In this document: positions 7,073-13,413 of the stretch, piece after piece
Numbering within the stretch: the first letter of the stretch is position 1
How the letters are laid out: each line of letters opens with the position of its first letter
DNA from: DASWRT01 sp036403035
GTDB taxonomy: Bacteria > Pseudomonadota > Alphaproteobacteria > ATCC43930 > CGMCC-115725
Direction: 5' to 3'
NCBI GenBank assembly: GCA_036403035.1
Contig: DASWRT010000479.1
Span: forward strand, 1-15,557
DNA: 15,557 bases
Made by a program: the position numbers and the translations under genes
Notes under the pieces: generated by a model
Told to the model about the DNA's origin: nothing
Databases searched by the model: none
The model's input: only the letters and a program-made list of their open reading frames with translations

Positions 7073-7222
7073 TCAGTGCGAGAGATAGGCTCGCGGCGCA
7101 CCGCAGTTCCGGCCGCCGGCCGTCGCGCAGGCCTGCATCTTGTTCCAGTCGGCGAACTTGACCGCGAACTCGCCGAGCAGGAGCGCAGCGACGATCGCCA
7201 GGACGAGGTAGACGTAGTTCAT
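7073..7222 (-). CDS. Single-pass membrane micropeptide (49 aa)
   Basis: The peptide starts MNYVYLVLAIVAALLLGEF, one transmembrane helix at about residues 3-20. A short tail follows, with FADWNKMQACATAGGRNCGAP and two cysteines eight residues apart. No family is recognised. The ATG at 7222 has AAGGGG about 5 nt upstream. The frame continues further upstream but is then read in the antiporter's 3' end with unlikely sequence. It lies 25 bp downstream of the antiporter stop on the same strand and is probably co-transcribed. Small single-pass proteins next to transporters are often accessory subunits or stability factors; here that role is only an inference. The Cys pair suggests a disulfide or metal site if the C-terminus is periplasmic. 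Confidence 0.65.
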   Translation of the reverse strand: MNYVYLVLAIVAALLLGEFAVKFADWNKMQACATAGGRNCGAPRAYLSH

Positions 7223-7247
7223 CGCTGCCCCTTCAACGTTCTCTCGA

Positions 7248-9800
7248 TTATTCCGCGGCGGAGACGGCAGCCGCCGCGCCCTCCGTCTCGTCGCCGGGCC
7301 GGGTCGCCGCGGAGGCCGAGGAGGAGCGGAGACGCTTCCGCGCCACCGACGCGATCTGCCGGCGCAGCTCATCGTCCTTGCGCATCAGGATGCGCAAGTC
7401 GCGGCGGGTCAGGGTGAGCAACTGGCAGTAGCCGAGCGCGACCACGTCGGCGGTGCGCGGCCGGCGCGTCAGCAGGGCGATCTCGCCGACGAAGTCTCCC
7501 GTGCCGAGCCGCACCGGCTTCGGCCCGATCCGCACCTCGACGGCGCCCGATGAAATGAAGAACATCGAGTCGCCGCGCTCGCCTTGCCGGATGATCAGCT
7601 CTCCCGGCATCGCGAGGCGCGGCTTCAGGACGCGGGCGATGCGTCTCCGGCGCTCCTCGGGAAGGCCGGCGAACAGCGCGACCCGCCCGACCAGCTCGTC
7701 GCGCCGCAACCCCAGGTCGAGACGGGGCCGCTGCTCCGCTTGCCGCCTCCGCAGCGACAGCTCGCGTTGCAGATCGTTGAACACCTCCATCGAGATCACC
7801 GATTCGGCACAGAGCTGCCGGTACCGCGCCTCCTCCAGCCGGATCGCCGTCAGCTTCAGGAACTGCATCTGCAACGCCCGCGCATAGGTCGGGTATTGCA
7901 GCATCAACGCGGCGATCGCCTGATCGACCGCCGCCTGCCGTTCGCTCAGCTCGACCTGCAAGATTTCGAAGGGACCGGCGCCGAAGAGCTGCTGAAGCTG
8001 CCGCTCGGCGAAGCGCTGCAACTCGCCGAGCACGAGACGCGTCGCGAGCAGCACCTCGAACCGGTCGGCGAGGCGCTGCGCCAGCGGCCGCTCCAGCCGC
8101 GTCATCCGGTGCAGCCAGAGGGAGACGCGCAGGCCTCGCGTGAACGCCAGATTGCGCGCGGCGCTCTCGCGGTAGGCGGCGATGCCGCCGGTCTTCACCG
8201 CGTCGCGCAGGGCGGTGACCTGGGCGAGGAGCGTCGCGACGGCGCGGCGCGACATCGTGCGCTCCTCGAAATACTCCATGTAGAACTCGCGCTCGCGCTC
8301 GACGAGGATCACGAGAGCGGTATGCAGCCGCGACTCCGCCGGGATCTGCGCGTTCTCCTCGGCGAGGTCCGACGCGGCGTTGGCGTGCCGGCGATAGCGC
8401 GCCGTGGCGTCCATGGTGACCTCGTCGGAGATCGCGTGGTCGCGCGCGATCCCGTCGACTTCCTCGTTGATCGTCGACAGCGCCAGCGTCATCACCCGGT
8501 TGCGCATCGCCAGCTCGGCCGGCGCCAGCCGGTCGAGCCGCAGCACGCGGATCAGCGGCCGCAGCGTCGGCGCCATCGCGAACAGCGTGAACAGCACGAA
8601 GCCGGTCGCCAGCACGCCGACGAACTGGCGGATCTCGGGCGGCAGCGCGTGGTTCTCAGTGGCCGCCAGCGCCAGCGCCAGCGACACCGCGCCGCGCATG
8701 CCGCCCCACAGGATGACGAGCTTCTGGCTGGTCTCGACCTTCTGCGCGAGCCGCACCGCGCTTAGCAGCGGCAGCAGCCCGAACAGCGTCAGGGCGCGCG
8801 CCGCGATCGCCGCCGCGATCACCGCGCCGAGCAGCAGCAGGTCGTTGAGTCCGGCATGGGCGAGGAGGCCCGGCGCCGCCATCGCCGCCAGCAGGAAGAT
8901 CAGCGACGTCGCCCAGAACCCGATCTGCTCCCAGCTCCGCGCGAGGTTGTCCCAACTCGACGGCGAGAGCCGCCGCCGGCCCTGGCTGCTGACGACGAGG
9001 CCCGCCGTGACCGTCGCGACGACGCCGGACACGTCCACGTACCGCTCGCCGAGCACGAAGGTCAGATAGGCGAAGGCGAGCGTCAGCGTCGTCTCGGCGA
9101 GCCGGTGGTCGCGCAGCATCGGCAGCAGCAGGCAGGCGATCCGGCCGGCGACGTAGCCGAAGACCAGACCGCCCGCGAAATCGCGCAGGAACTCCTCGAA
9201 CGCATGCAGCGGACTGGCTGCGCGCTCGCCGGTCAGCATCGCGGCGAGCAGCGTGAACAGCGCGATCGCGGCGGCGTCGTTGAACAGGCTCTCGCCCTCG
9301 ACCAGCGTGTTGAGCCGCCGCGGCGCGCCGATGTCGCGGAAGATCGCGACGACGGCGACCGGATCGGTGGTCGCGAGGATCGAGCCGAGCAGCAGGCAGC
9401 CGAGGAGCGGCACCCCTCCGGCGATCGGCCAGAGCGCCAGCCCGACGATCGCGGTCGAGACCAGCACGCCGATCACCGCCAGCAGCAGCACCGGCGCGAC
9501 CTCGTCGGTCAGCCGCCGCACGTCGACGTTGAGCGCGGTCTCGAACAGCAGCGCCGGCAGGAAGATGTAGAGGAAGGCGTCGGCCGTCATGCCGAACCCG
9601 GCGAACGCCCGCAGCGTGTCGCCCAGCAGCCCCTGGCCGGCGCCGTCGATCAGCAACCCCACCGCGCCGCCGAGCGCGCACCCCACCGCTGCCAGCAGCA
9701 CCGCATACGGGACGCTCAGCCGCTCCGCCAGCGGCAGGAGCAGGCTGACCAGCCCGAGGAGGCTGGTGACCGCGAACACGGTGAGGACGAGGTCGTGCAT
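7248..9800 (-). CDS. CPA1-family Na+/H+ antiporter with C-terminal cyclic-nucleotide-binding domain
   Basis: The 850-aa product has three parts. Residues 1-420 form about 12 transmembrane helices of an NhaP/CPA1 exchanger, with ATTDPVAVVAIF at 143-154, EGESLFNDAA at 168-177 (ion-binding N174-D175) and GMRGAVSLALALA further on. Residues about 450-720 are a long charged, mostly helical, possibly coiled cytoplasmic region. A CNBD at about 725-830 contains LFAGLPEERR, MPGELIIRQGERGD and the phosphate-binding cassette FVGEIALLTRRPRTADV, including the Gly-Glu and Arg that contact cyclic nucleotide in the family. This architecture resembles eukaryotic SOS1 and sperm-type exchangers and suggests pH or Na+ control gated by cAMP or cGMP. 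The ATG at 9800 is preceded by AAGGAG with an unusually long 11-nt spacer that overlaps a 12-bp palindrome. It follows the Nudix gene by 83 bp and precedes the 49-aa membrane protein by 25 bp. Confidence 0.93.
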   Translation of the reverse strand: MHDLVLTVFAVTSLLGLVSLLLPLAERLSVPYAVLLAAVGCALGGAVGLLIDGAGQGLLGDTLRAFAGFGMTADAFLYIFLPALLFETALNVDVRRLTDEVAPVLLLAVIGVLVSTAIVGLALWPIAGGVPLLGCLLLGSILATTDPVAVVAIFRDIGAPRRLNTLVEGESLFNDAAAIALFTLLAAMLTGERAASPLHAFEEFLRDFAGGLVFGYVAGRIACLLLPMLRDHRLAETTLTLAFAYLTFVLGERYVDVSGVVATVTAGLVVSSQGRRRLSPSSWDNLARSWEQIGFWATSLIFLLAAMAAPGLLAHAGLNDLLLLGAVIAAAIAARALTLFGLLPLLSAVRLAQKVETSQKLVILWGGMRGAVSLALALAATENHALPPEIRQFVGVLATGFVLFTLFAMAPTLRPLIRVLRLDRLAPAELAMRNRVMTLALSTINEEVDGIARDHAISDEVTMDATARYRRHANAASDLAEENAQIPAESRLHTALVILVEREREFYMEYFEERTMSRRAVATLLAQVTALRDAVKTGGIAAYRESAARNLAFTRGLRVSLWLHRMTRLERPLAQRLADRFEVLLATRLVLGELQRFAERQLQQLFGAGPFEILQVELSERQAAVDQAIAALMLQYPTYARALQMQFLKLTAIRLEEARYRQLCAESVISMEVFNDLQRELSLRRRQAEQRPRLDLGLRRDELVGRVALFAGLPEERRRRIARVLKPRLAMPGELIIRQGERGDSMFFISSGAVEVRIGPKPVRLGTGDFVGEIALLTRRPRTADVVALGYCQLLTLTRRDLRILMRKDDELRRQIASVARKRLRSSSASAATRPGDETEGAAAAVSAAE

Positions 9801-9883
9801 GCCGGAGCCGGCTCCTTCGAGCAAGCGGGAACCGCCGCAAGCTAATGTCCGGTTGCGGCAGCAACAAGGCAGGCGCCGCCCGG

Positions 9884-10459
9884 CTACCCTTTTGGGTCGG
9901 GGGACGGTCCCCGGCGCCGGGCAGGATGCCGACGCCGTTCTTCCAGGTACGCCTTCACGTGGGGCGCTATCGGCTGCCGGACGAGCCCCTCGGCGGTCAT
10001 CCAGCGGGCCGCGACGATCTCGCGGTTGTCGATGCGGACCGGCGGCCGCTCGGCGACCCGCGCCTCGAAGATCCGCACGCGATCGAGACGGTGATGCCAC
10101 CGGCTCGTGTGGTCGATCGCGAGACGCAGCGCCTCGGGCGCGACGCGCAGCCCGACTTCCTCCTCGACCTCGCGCAGCGCCGCGGCCTCCGGCGTCTCGC
10201 CGCGTTTGACGCCGCCGCCGGGGAACGACCAGATCCCGCCCATGTACGAGGTGCGCACCGTCAGCACCTCCTCGCCGTGCCAGACCGCGACCAGCGCGCC
10301 GTCATGGCTGGGACGCCGCACGAACCACCACGCCAGCGCCAACCGGAACGCGACATAGTACGCCGCCTGGACGGCGCGGTCGACGATCGCCGACGGCGGA
10401 GGGAGGCGGCGGGGCATCGGGCGGGCAGGGCGGGAGGGCGGCACGGCGACTGCGAACAT
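9884..10459 (-). CDS. Nudix hydrolase
   Basis: A complete Nudix box GX5EX7REUXEEXGU lies at residues 82-104 (G82, E88, R96-E97, E100-E101, G103), so Mg2+-dependent hydrolysis of a nucleoside-diphosphate-linked compound is expected; the substrate is not evident. The catalytic domain spans about 52-170. It is preceded by an unusual N-terminal stretch with a hydrophobic, aromatic helix (VQAAYYVAFRLALAWWFV, about 30-47) that may attach the protein to the membrane. Two starts are possible. ATG 10459 gives 191 aa with a Pro/Arg-rich leader; ATG 10417 gives 177 aa beginning MPRRLPPP. Neither has a convincing ribosome binding site. I list the longer form, but an EcfG-like box overlapping codon 1 would favour the shorter. 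It is divergent from the deacetylase gene, and the antiporter lies 83 bp downstream on the same strand. Confidence 0.88.
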   Translation of the reverse strand: MFAVAVPPSRPARPMPRRLPPPSAIVDRAVQAAYYVAFRLALAWWFVRRPSHDGALVAVWHGEEVLTVRTSYMGGIWSFPGGGVKRGETPEAAALREVEEEVGLRVAPEALRLAIDHTSRWHHRLDRVRIFEARVAERPPVRIDNREIVAARWMTAEGLVRQPIAPHVKAYLEERRRHPARRRGPSPDPKG

Positions 10460-10479
10460 CGCGCCGCCCGCTCTGTTCC
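10455..10479 (-). promoter_or_regulatory. Weak EcfG-like box at the Nudix gene start
   Basis: On the minus strand GGAAC (10479-10475) is followed after 16 nt by TGTT (10458-10455), three of four -10 bases of GGAAC-N16-CGTT. It overlaps the longer Nudix start codon. If used, translation would have to begin at ATG 10417, which lacks a ribosome binding site. A chance match is quite possible. Confidence 0.22.
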
Positions 10480-10580
10480 GTCGGGATGTTGCGGCGCAGC
10501 GAACGGACGAACGGCGAGCGGCGGGAAGGGAGTCGGGCGGAATTGACGGGGCGGCGTCCGCGGGCTACCTCAAACGCGGC

Positions 10581-11744
10581 ATGCTTCTTTCCCGTCCGCT
10601 CTTCATCGGCAGCGAGATCTACCGGCGGTCGACCTACGGCCAGCGGCACCCGCTGGCGATCCCGCGCATCTCGACCGTGATCGACCTCGCGCGGGCGCTC
10701 GGCTGGCTTCCCGACGCGGTGTACATCGACAGCCCGCGCGCCGGCCTCGACGACCTCGCCCGCTTCCACGACCCGGCCTACCTCGCGGCGCTGCAGCGCG
10801 CCGAGGAGGAGCGGCGCGTCGACCCGGAGACGGCGCGCCGCTTCAACATCGGCTGCAACGGCAACCCGGTCTTCCCCGAGATCTTCTCGCGCCCGGCGAC
10901 CGCCTGCGGCGCGACGCTCACCGCCGTCCGCCTGTTGTCCGAGACCGGCGGCGGCACGATCTACAGCCCGGCCGGCGGCACGCATCACGGGCGCCCGGAC
11001 CGTGCCTCCGGCTTCTGCTACCTCAACGACCCCGTGCTCGGGATGCTGCGCCTGCTCGACGAGGGGATGCGGCGCATCCTGTACGTCGATCTCGACGCGC
11101 ACCATTGCGACGGCGTGCAGGACGCGCTGGCCGGCGACCCGCGCGTGCTGACGGTCTCGGTGCACGAGGCGCCGCGCTGGCCGTTCACCGGCGCCGCCGA
11201 GGACAGGGCCGGCGGCAACGCCGTCAACCTGCCGGTGCCGGCCGGCTTCAACGACAGCGAGCTTGCCTTCCTGCTCGACGAGGCGGTCCTGCCGCTGGCC
11301 CGCGGCTTCGCGCCGGAGATGCTGATCGTGCAGTGCGGCGCCGACGCGCTGGCCGACGATCCGCAGAGCAAGCTCGCCCTCTCGAACCGGGCGCTCTGGC
11401 AGGCGGTCGCGTCGCTGCGCGGCGTCGCCCCGCGGATGCTGGTGCTCGGCGGCGGCGGCTACAACCCCTGGTCGGTGGCGCGCTGCTGGACCGGGATCTG
11501 GGCGGTGCTGAACGGCTTCGCCGTGCCGCCGACGCTGCCGCCGGTGGCGGAAGCGGTGCTGCGCGGCCTCGCCTGGAACCACAGCAAGGGCCGCAACCCG
11601 CCGGAGCATTGGTTCACGACGCTGGCCGACGCGCCGAACCCCGGCCCGGTGCGGCCGGAGATCCGGGCGCTCGCGTCCTTCCACCGGCCGCACCTCTCGG
11701 CTATTGCTGTGGCCGGGGCGGCGGCGGGCGCGCCGTCCGCCTGA
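10581..11744 (+). CDS. Histone-deacetylase-family enzyme (AcuC/HDAC class-I-like)
   Basis: This 387-aa zinc-dependent deacylase of the arginase/HDAC fold carries the full active-site set in the class I pattern. The charge-relay pair is H135-H136 in GGTHHG, followed by SGFCYLNDPV. The zinc ligands are D172 and H174 in YVDLDAHHCD and D255 in QCGADAL, and the transition-state tyrosine Y294 is in GGGGYNPWS. The usual HHGD is HHCD here (C176). Bacterial members act on acetyl-lysine (for example acetyl-CoA synthetase, as AcuC) or on acetylpolyamines; sequence alone does not decide. There is no signal peptide, so it is cytosolic. The ATG at 10581 is the only good start near the conserved N-terminus, although no clear ribosome binding site precedes it. 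It is divergent from the Nudix gene (121 bp) and is followed after 26 bp by the DUF192 gene, probably in one transcript. Confidence 0.92.
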   Translation: MLLSRPLFIGSEIYRRSTYGQRHPLAIPRISTVIDLARALGWLPDAVYIDSPRAGLDDLARFHDPAYLAALQRAEEERRVDPETARRFNIGCNGNPVFPEIFSRPATACGATLTAVRLLSETGGGTIYSPAGGTHHGRPDRASGFCYLNDPVLGMLRLLDEGMRRILYVDLDAHHCDGVQDALAGDPRVLTVSVHEAPRWPFTGAAEDRAGGNAVNLPVPAGFNDSELAFLLDEAVLPLARGFAPEMLIVQCGADALADDPQSKLALSNRALWQAVASLRGVAPRMLVLGGGGYNPWSVARCWTGIWAVLNGFAVPPTLPPVAEAVLRGLAWNHSKGRNPPEHWFTTLADAPNPGPVRPEIRALASFHRPHLSAIAVAGAAAGAPSA

Positions 11745-11770
11745 ACGGGCCACCACGCCACGAGGACGGG

Positions 11771-12274
11771 ATGACGATCGACCGGCGCACCTTCCTGACC
11801 GCCGCCGCGGCGGCTGCCGCAAGCGGCGCGCTCGCCGCGGGCGCATCCGGGCGCGGCCGTGCGCAGCAGTTCCAGACCTTCGCGAAGTCCGAGCTGACGA
11901 TCGTGACCGGCGCGGACGGCGGCGCCAAGCACCGCTTCGCGATCGAGCTGGCCGAGACGCCGGAGCAGATGGCGCAGGGCCTGATGTTCCGCCGCTCGAT
12001 GGCGTCGGACGCCGGGATGCTGTTCGATTACCACCGCGTGCAGCCGGTCTCGTTCTGGATGAAGAACACGCTGATCCCGCTCGACATGATCTTCATCGAG
12101 CCGGACGGGCGGATCGCCGGAATGCACGAGCGCGCCGTGCCGCTCTCGCTGACGCCGATCCAGTTCGACCAGCCGGTGCGCGCCGTGCTGGAGCTGAACG
12201 GCGGGACCGCCGACCGGCTCGGCATCAAGCCCGGCGACCACGTCCTCTACGCCGGCTTCAACAATGCGTCGTAA
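11771..12274 (+). CDS. Exported DUF192 family protein with Tat-like signal
   Basis: This 167-aa protein has a DUF192 domain at about residues 40-160 with the family's core LMFRRSMASDAGMLFDY, then VSFWMKNTLIPLDMIFI and a conserved end GIKPGDHVLY. The N-terminus MTIDRRTFLT, followed by a long Ala-rich stretch and GRGRAQQ, fits a twin-arginine signal (D-R-R-T-F-L) with probable cleavage near residue 32. A folded export substrate in the periplasm is therefore likely. The biochemical role of DUF192 proteins is not established. The ATG at 11771 has GAGG with a 5-nt spacer. It starts 26 bp after the deacetylase stop and is probably co-transcribed, although one protein is cytosolic and the other exported, so a shared pathway is not implied. 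A stable hairpin follows 23 bp past the stop. Confidence 0.93.
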   Translation: MTIDRRTFLTAAAAAAASGALAAGASGRGRAQQFQTFAKSELTIVTGADGGAKHRFAIELAETPEQMAQGLMFRRSMASDAGMLFDYHRVQPVSFWMKNTLIPLDMIFIEPDGRIAGMHERAVPLSLTPIQFDQPVRAVLELNGGTADRLGIKPGDHVLYAGFNNAS

Positions 12275-12296
12275 GTAGCTGTACTTCATGTGATTT

Positions 12297-12327
12297 GGCG
12301 GTTTTCGGGCGAGGGAGCGAAACCGCC
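12297..12327 (+). terminator. Stem-loop after DUF192 gene (probable transcription end)
   Basis: Arms GGCGGTTT (12297-12304) and AAACCGCC (12320-12327) pair perfectly. With one bulged T the stem extends by CG/CG to ten pairs. It lies 23 bp past the DUF192 stop. The following bases are not T-rich, so it is either a weak intrinsic terminator or an mRNA-end stabiliser. Confidence 0.4.
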
Positions 12328-12435
12328 TGACGGCATGATCGGCCGGCCGTTGCGGCAGGGCCGATGACGCGGACGAGCCTGAAATACAGGTCGTGGCCGA
12401 CGCTAATATGTTGATTTACAACGATTGTAGTCCGG

Positions 12436-12502
12436 AAAAAACAGGTCGGCCGCCTGTTTTTGTACCTGTTATTTTCCTGTTTCCCTCCTGTTATTCGCCT
12501 GT
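12436..12502. repeat. 11-bp-phased CCTGT(T) direct-repeat array with an opposing ACAGG
   Basis: CCTGT occurs at 12453, 12465, 12476, 12487 and 12498, with steps of 12, 11, 11 and 11 bp; the first four are CCTGTT. An opposing AAAAAACAGG (12436-12445) makes an inverted repeat with CCTGTTTTT (12453-12461) around TCGGCCG. A further ACAGGTCG lies 55 bp upstream at 12386, matching 12441. Phasing by one helical turn suggests repeated binding of one protein on the same DNA face. The A-stem-T layout at 12436-12461 could also act as a bidirectional terminator. Confidence 0.6.
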
Positions 12503-12857
12503 AAATGCGGCCGTGAAGGTGACGTTTCCTGATTGGGCATGCGACCGGCCGCCCTGTGCCGCAGTCATCCCGCAACCACCCTTCAATGGAAAGTGGCCGC
12601 TTCTCAGAAAGCAATCGTTTCACTTCATGAAGTTGAACGGTGATCTTCAACTCAGGATGCAGGCAGGGGCGTCGACTGCCTGGATTCGGTCAGCATCGCA
12701 GGAGCGGACGCTCACCTATTGATTTACGATGACAAAGAGCGGGCATTGAAAGGAAACGGCGCCGCAGTGGGCGCCGACAATGCCGAATCAGAATATGACC
12801 AAAACGGAATTGAGCGCAACGTCCTCGAGCGTGGCGGGCGCCGAAGGCGTGTGCAGG

Positions 12858-12889
12858 CAAGAAAAGAGCCCGCCTTTGGGGGCGGGCTC
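12858..12889 (-). terminator. Strong intrinsic terminator, minus-strand direction
   Basis: Arms GAGCCCGCC (12866-12874) and GGCGGGCTC (12881-12889) form a perfect 9-bp GC-rich stem with a 6-nt loop. Read on the minus strand the stem is followed by TTTTCTTG. On the plus strand there is no T-tract. It implies a minus-strand transcript coming from above 12890, for which only a small ORF or an RNA gene is available. Confidence 0.75.
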
Positions 12890-12970
12890 AGGTGACTCTC
12901 GGTTGTGCCGTAGACCCGCTGAGCCAAAGCTACGGCGGGTTCAGGGTGCAGCGAACGGCGGACGATCGCG

Positions 12971-13111
12971 TTAGCGTTTGCTAACTATCGGTTTCTTCTT
13001 ACGAATCGGGTTCACGAGCAGTTCGGCCGGCGTCAGGAAATGTCCGGACCTTCGGAGAGGGTGGCGCGCCGGCTTGGCGCCCCGCGGCGGCGGCAATGTG
13101 AGCGCTAACAT
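12971..13111 (-). CDS. Possible small basic protein (46 aa), doubtful
   Basis: From ATG 13111 the frame encodes MLALTLPPPRGAKPARHP and ends in HFLTPAELLVNPIRKKKPIV plus SKR, a strongly basic tail. I recognise no family. In favour: it is the only open frame feeding the strong minus-strand terminator that lies 82 nt after its stop, and it is followed by no other minus gene. Against: there is no ribosome binding site before the ATG, codon bias is mixed, and it is short. The frame stays open upstream to 13252 in Pro/Arg/Gly-rich sequence, so the true start is unclear. If it is not coding, the same transcript could be a structured small RNA, because a 7-bp hairpin (12907-12936) sits just before the terminator. 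Confidence 0.3.
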   Translation of the reverse strand: MLALTLPPPRGAKPARHPLRRSGHFLTPAELLVNPIRKKKPIVSKR

Positions 13112-13219
13112 CGGCCGCGGCGGCGGTGCGCCGGCCGGCGCGCCCGGCGAAGGCGGTTCAGAGGAACCTGGAGCCCATCGGCTTCCCGGCAATGGCATTG
13201 CTCGCCGCGCCCGCCGCCC

Positions 13220-13249
13220 TTGTGCCGCCGCGCGCCCGTGGTGTATCTC
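13220..13249 (+). promoter_or_regulatory. Candidate promoter for tRNA-Pro
   Basis: TTGTGC (13220-13225) and TATCTC (13244-13249) are 18 bp apart and would start transcription near 13256, 12 nt before the mature tRNA. The match is limited to TTG and TAT. The -10 region also lies in a 7-bp inverted repeat, CCCGTGG (13235-13241) with CCACGGG (13249-13255). Confidence 0.3.
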
Positions 13250-13267
13250 CACGGGGAGGCAGCGGCG

Positions 13268-13344
13268 CGGGGCGTAGCTCAGCCTGGTAGAGCGCGGGTT
13301 TTGGGAGCCCGAAGCCGGAGGTTCGAATCCTCTCGCCCCGACCA
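13268..13344 (+). tRNA. tRNA-Pro (anticodon TGG)
   Basis: The cloverleaf is complete. The acceptor CGGGGCG (13268-13274) pairs with CGCCCCG (13334-13340), followed by discriminator A and an encoded CCA (13342-13344). The D-arm contains TAGCTCAGCCTGGTAGAGCG. The anticodon stem CGGGT/GCCCG encloses TTTGGGA, giving anticodon TGG. The T-arm is GGAGG-TTCGAAT-CCTCT. Length is 77 nt. It is read toward the complex I subunit gene. Confidence 0.97.
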
Positions 13345-13356
13345 GCCGCCGCCCCG

Positions 13357-13379
13357 CCGGCCGCCGATGAAGCGGCCGG
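13357..13379 (+). terminator. Hairpin after tRNA-Pro (weak terminator or processing element)
   Basis: CCGGCCGC (13357-13364) and GCGGCCGG (13372-13379) pair perfectly around a 7-nt loop, 12 nt after the tRNA CCA end. Only TTCC follows, so termination would be inefficient. Read-through into the next gene is possible. Confidence 0.35.
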
Positions 13380-13413
13380 TTCCAGAAGGCGTTGTCGTTG
13401 GTGGTGGGTGAGG

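Larger units (their letters stand above)
12275..13267. other. About 1 kb without a convincing gene between DUF192 and tRNA-Pro
   Basis: The stretch is visibly more A/T-rich between 12400 and 12860 than the genes around it. It holds the post-DUF192 hairpin (12297-12327), an 8-bp GGCCGGCC palindrome (12341), an A-flanked inverted repeat leading into an 11-bp-phased CCTGT array (12436-12502), and a strong minus-strand terminator (12858-12889). A second hairpin (GCCGTAG 12907-12913 with CTACGGC 12930-12936) and a doubtful 46-codon minus ORF complete it. Open frames of 109 codons on plus (12393-12722) and 130 on minus (12258-12650) exist but lack third-position bias and family features. No transposase, integrase or tRNA fragment was seen. 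Confidence 0.6.

Noticed and set aside
7584..9845. Plus-strand frames of 393 and 329 codons, and a 403-codon minus frame, within the antiporter region
   Set aside because: All are Arg/Gln/Ala-rich shadows of the antiporter, whose membrane helices, ion-binding motifs and CNBD are unambiguous.
9826..9860. GGAAC on the plus strand near 9834 as another EcfG box
   Set aside because: At 16 or 17 nt spacing the following bases are CCGG or CGGT, not CGTT, and no plus-strand gene follows.
10302..11846. A 514-codon minus-strand frame over the deacetylase
   Set aside because: It is antisense to a gene with a complete HDAC active site and has a Arg/Ala/Val composition typical of shadows.
12436..12502. 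CRISPR array
   Set aside because: The unit is only 5-6 bp conserved with 5-6 bp between, far shorter than CRISPR repeats and spacers, and no cas gene is present.
12258..12650. Minus-strand 130-codon frame across the same region
   Set aside because: It runs through the end of the DUF192 gene and the stem-loop after it, has atypical codon use and no family features.
12393..12722. Plus-strand 109-codon frame through the CCTGT array
   Set aside because: Codons lack the G/C third-position bias, there is no ribosome binding site, and the repeats are not in a constant reading phase (11 bp is not a multiple of 3).
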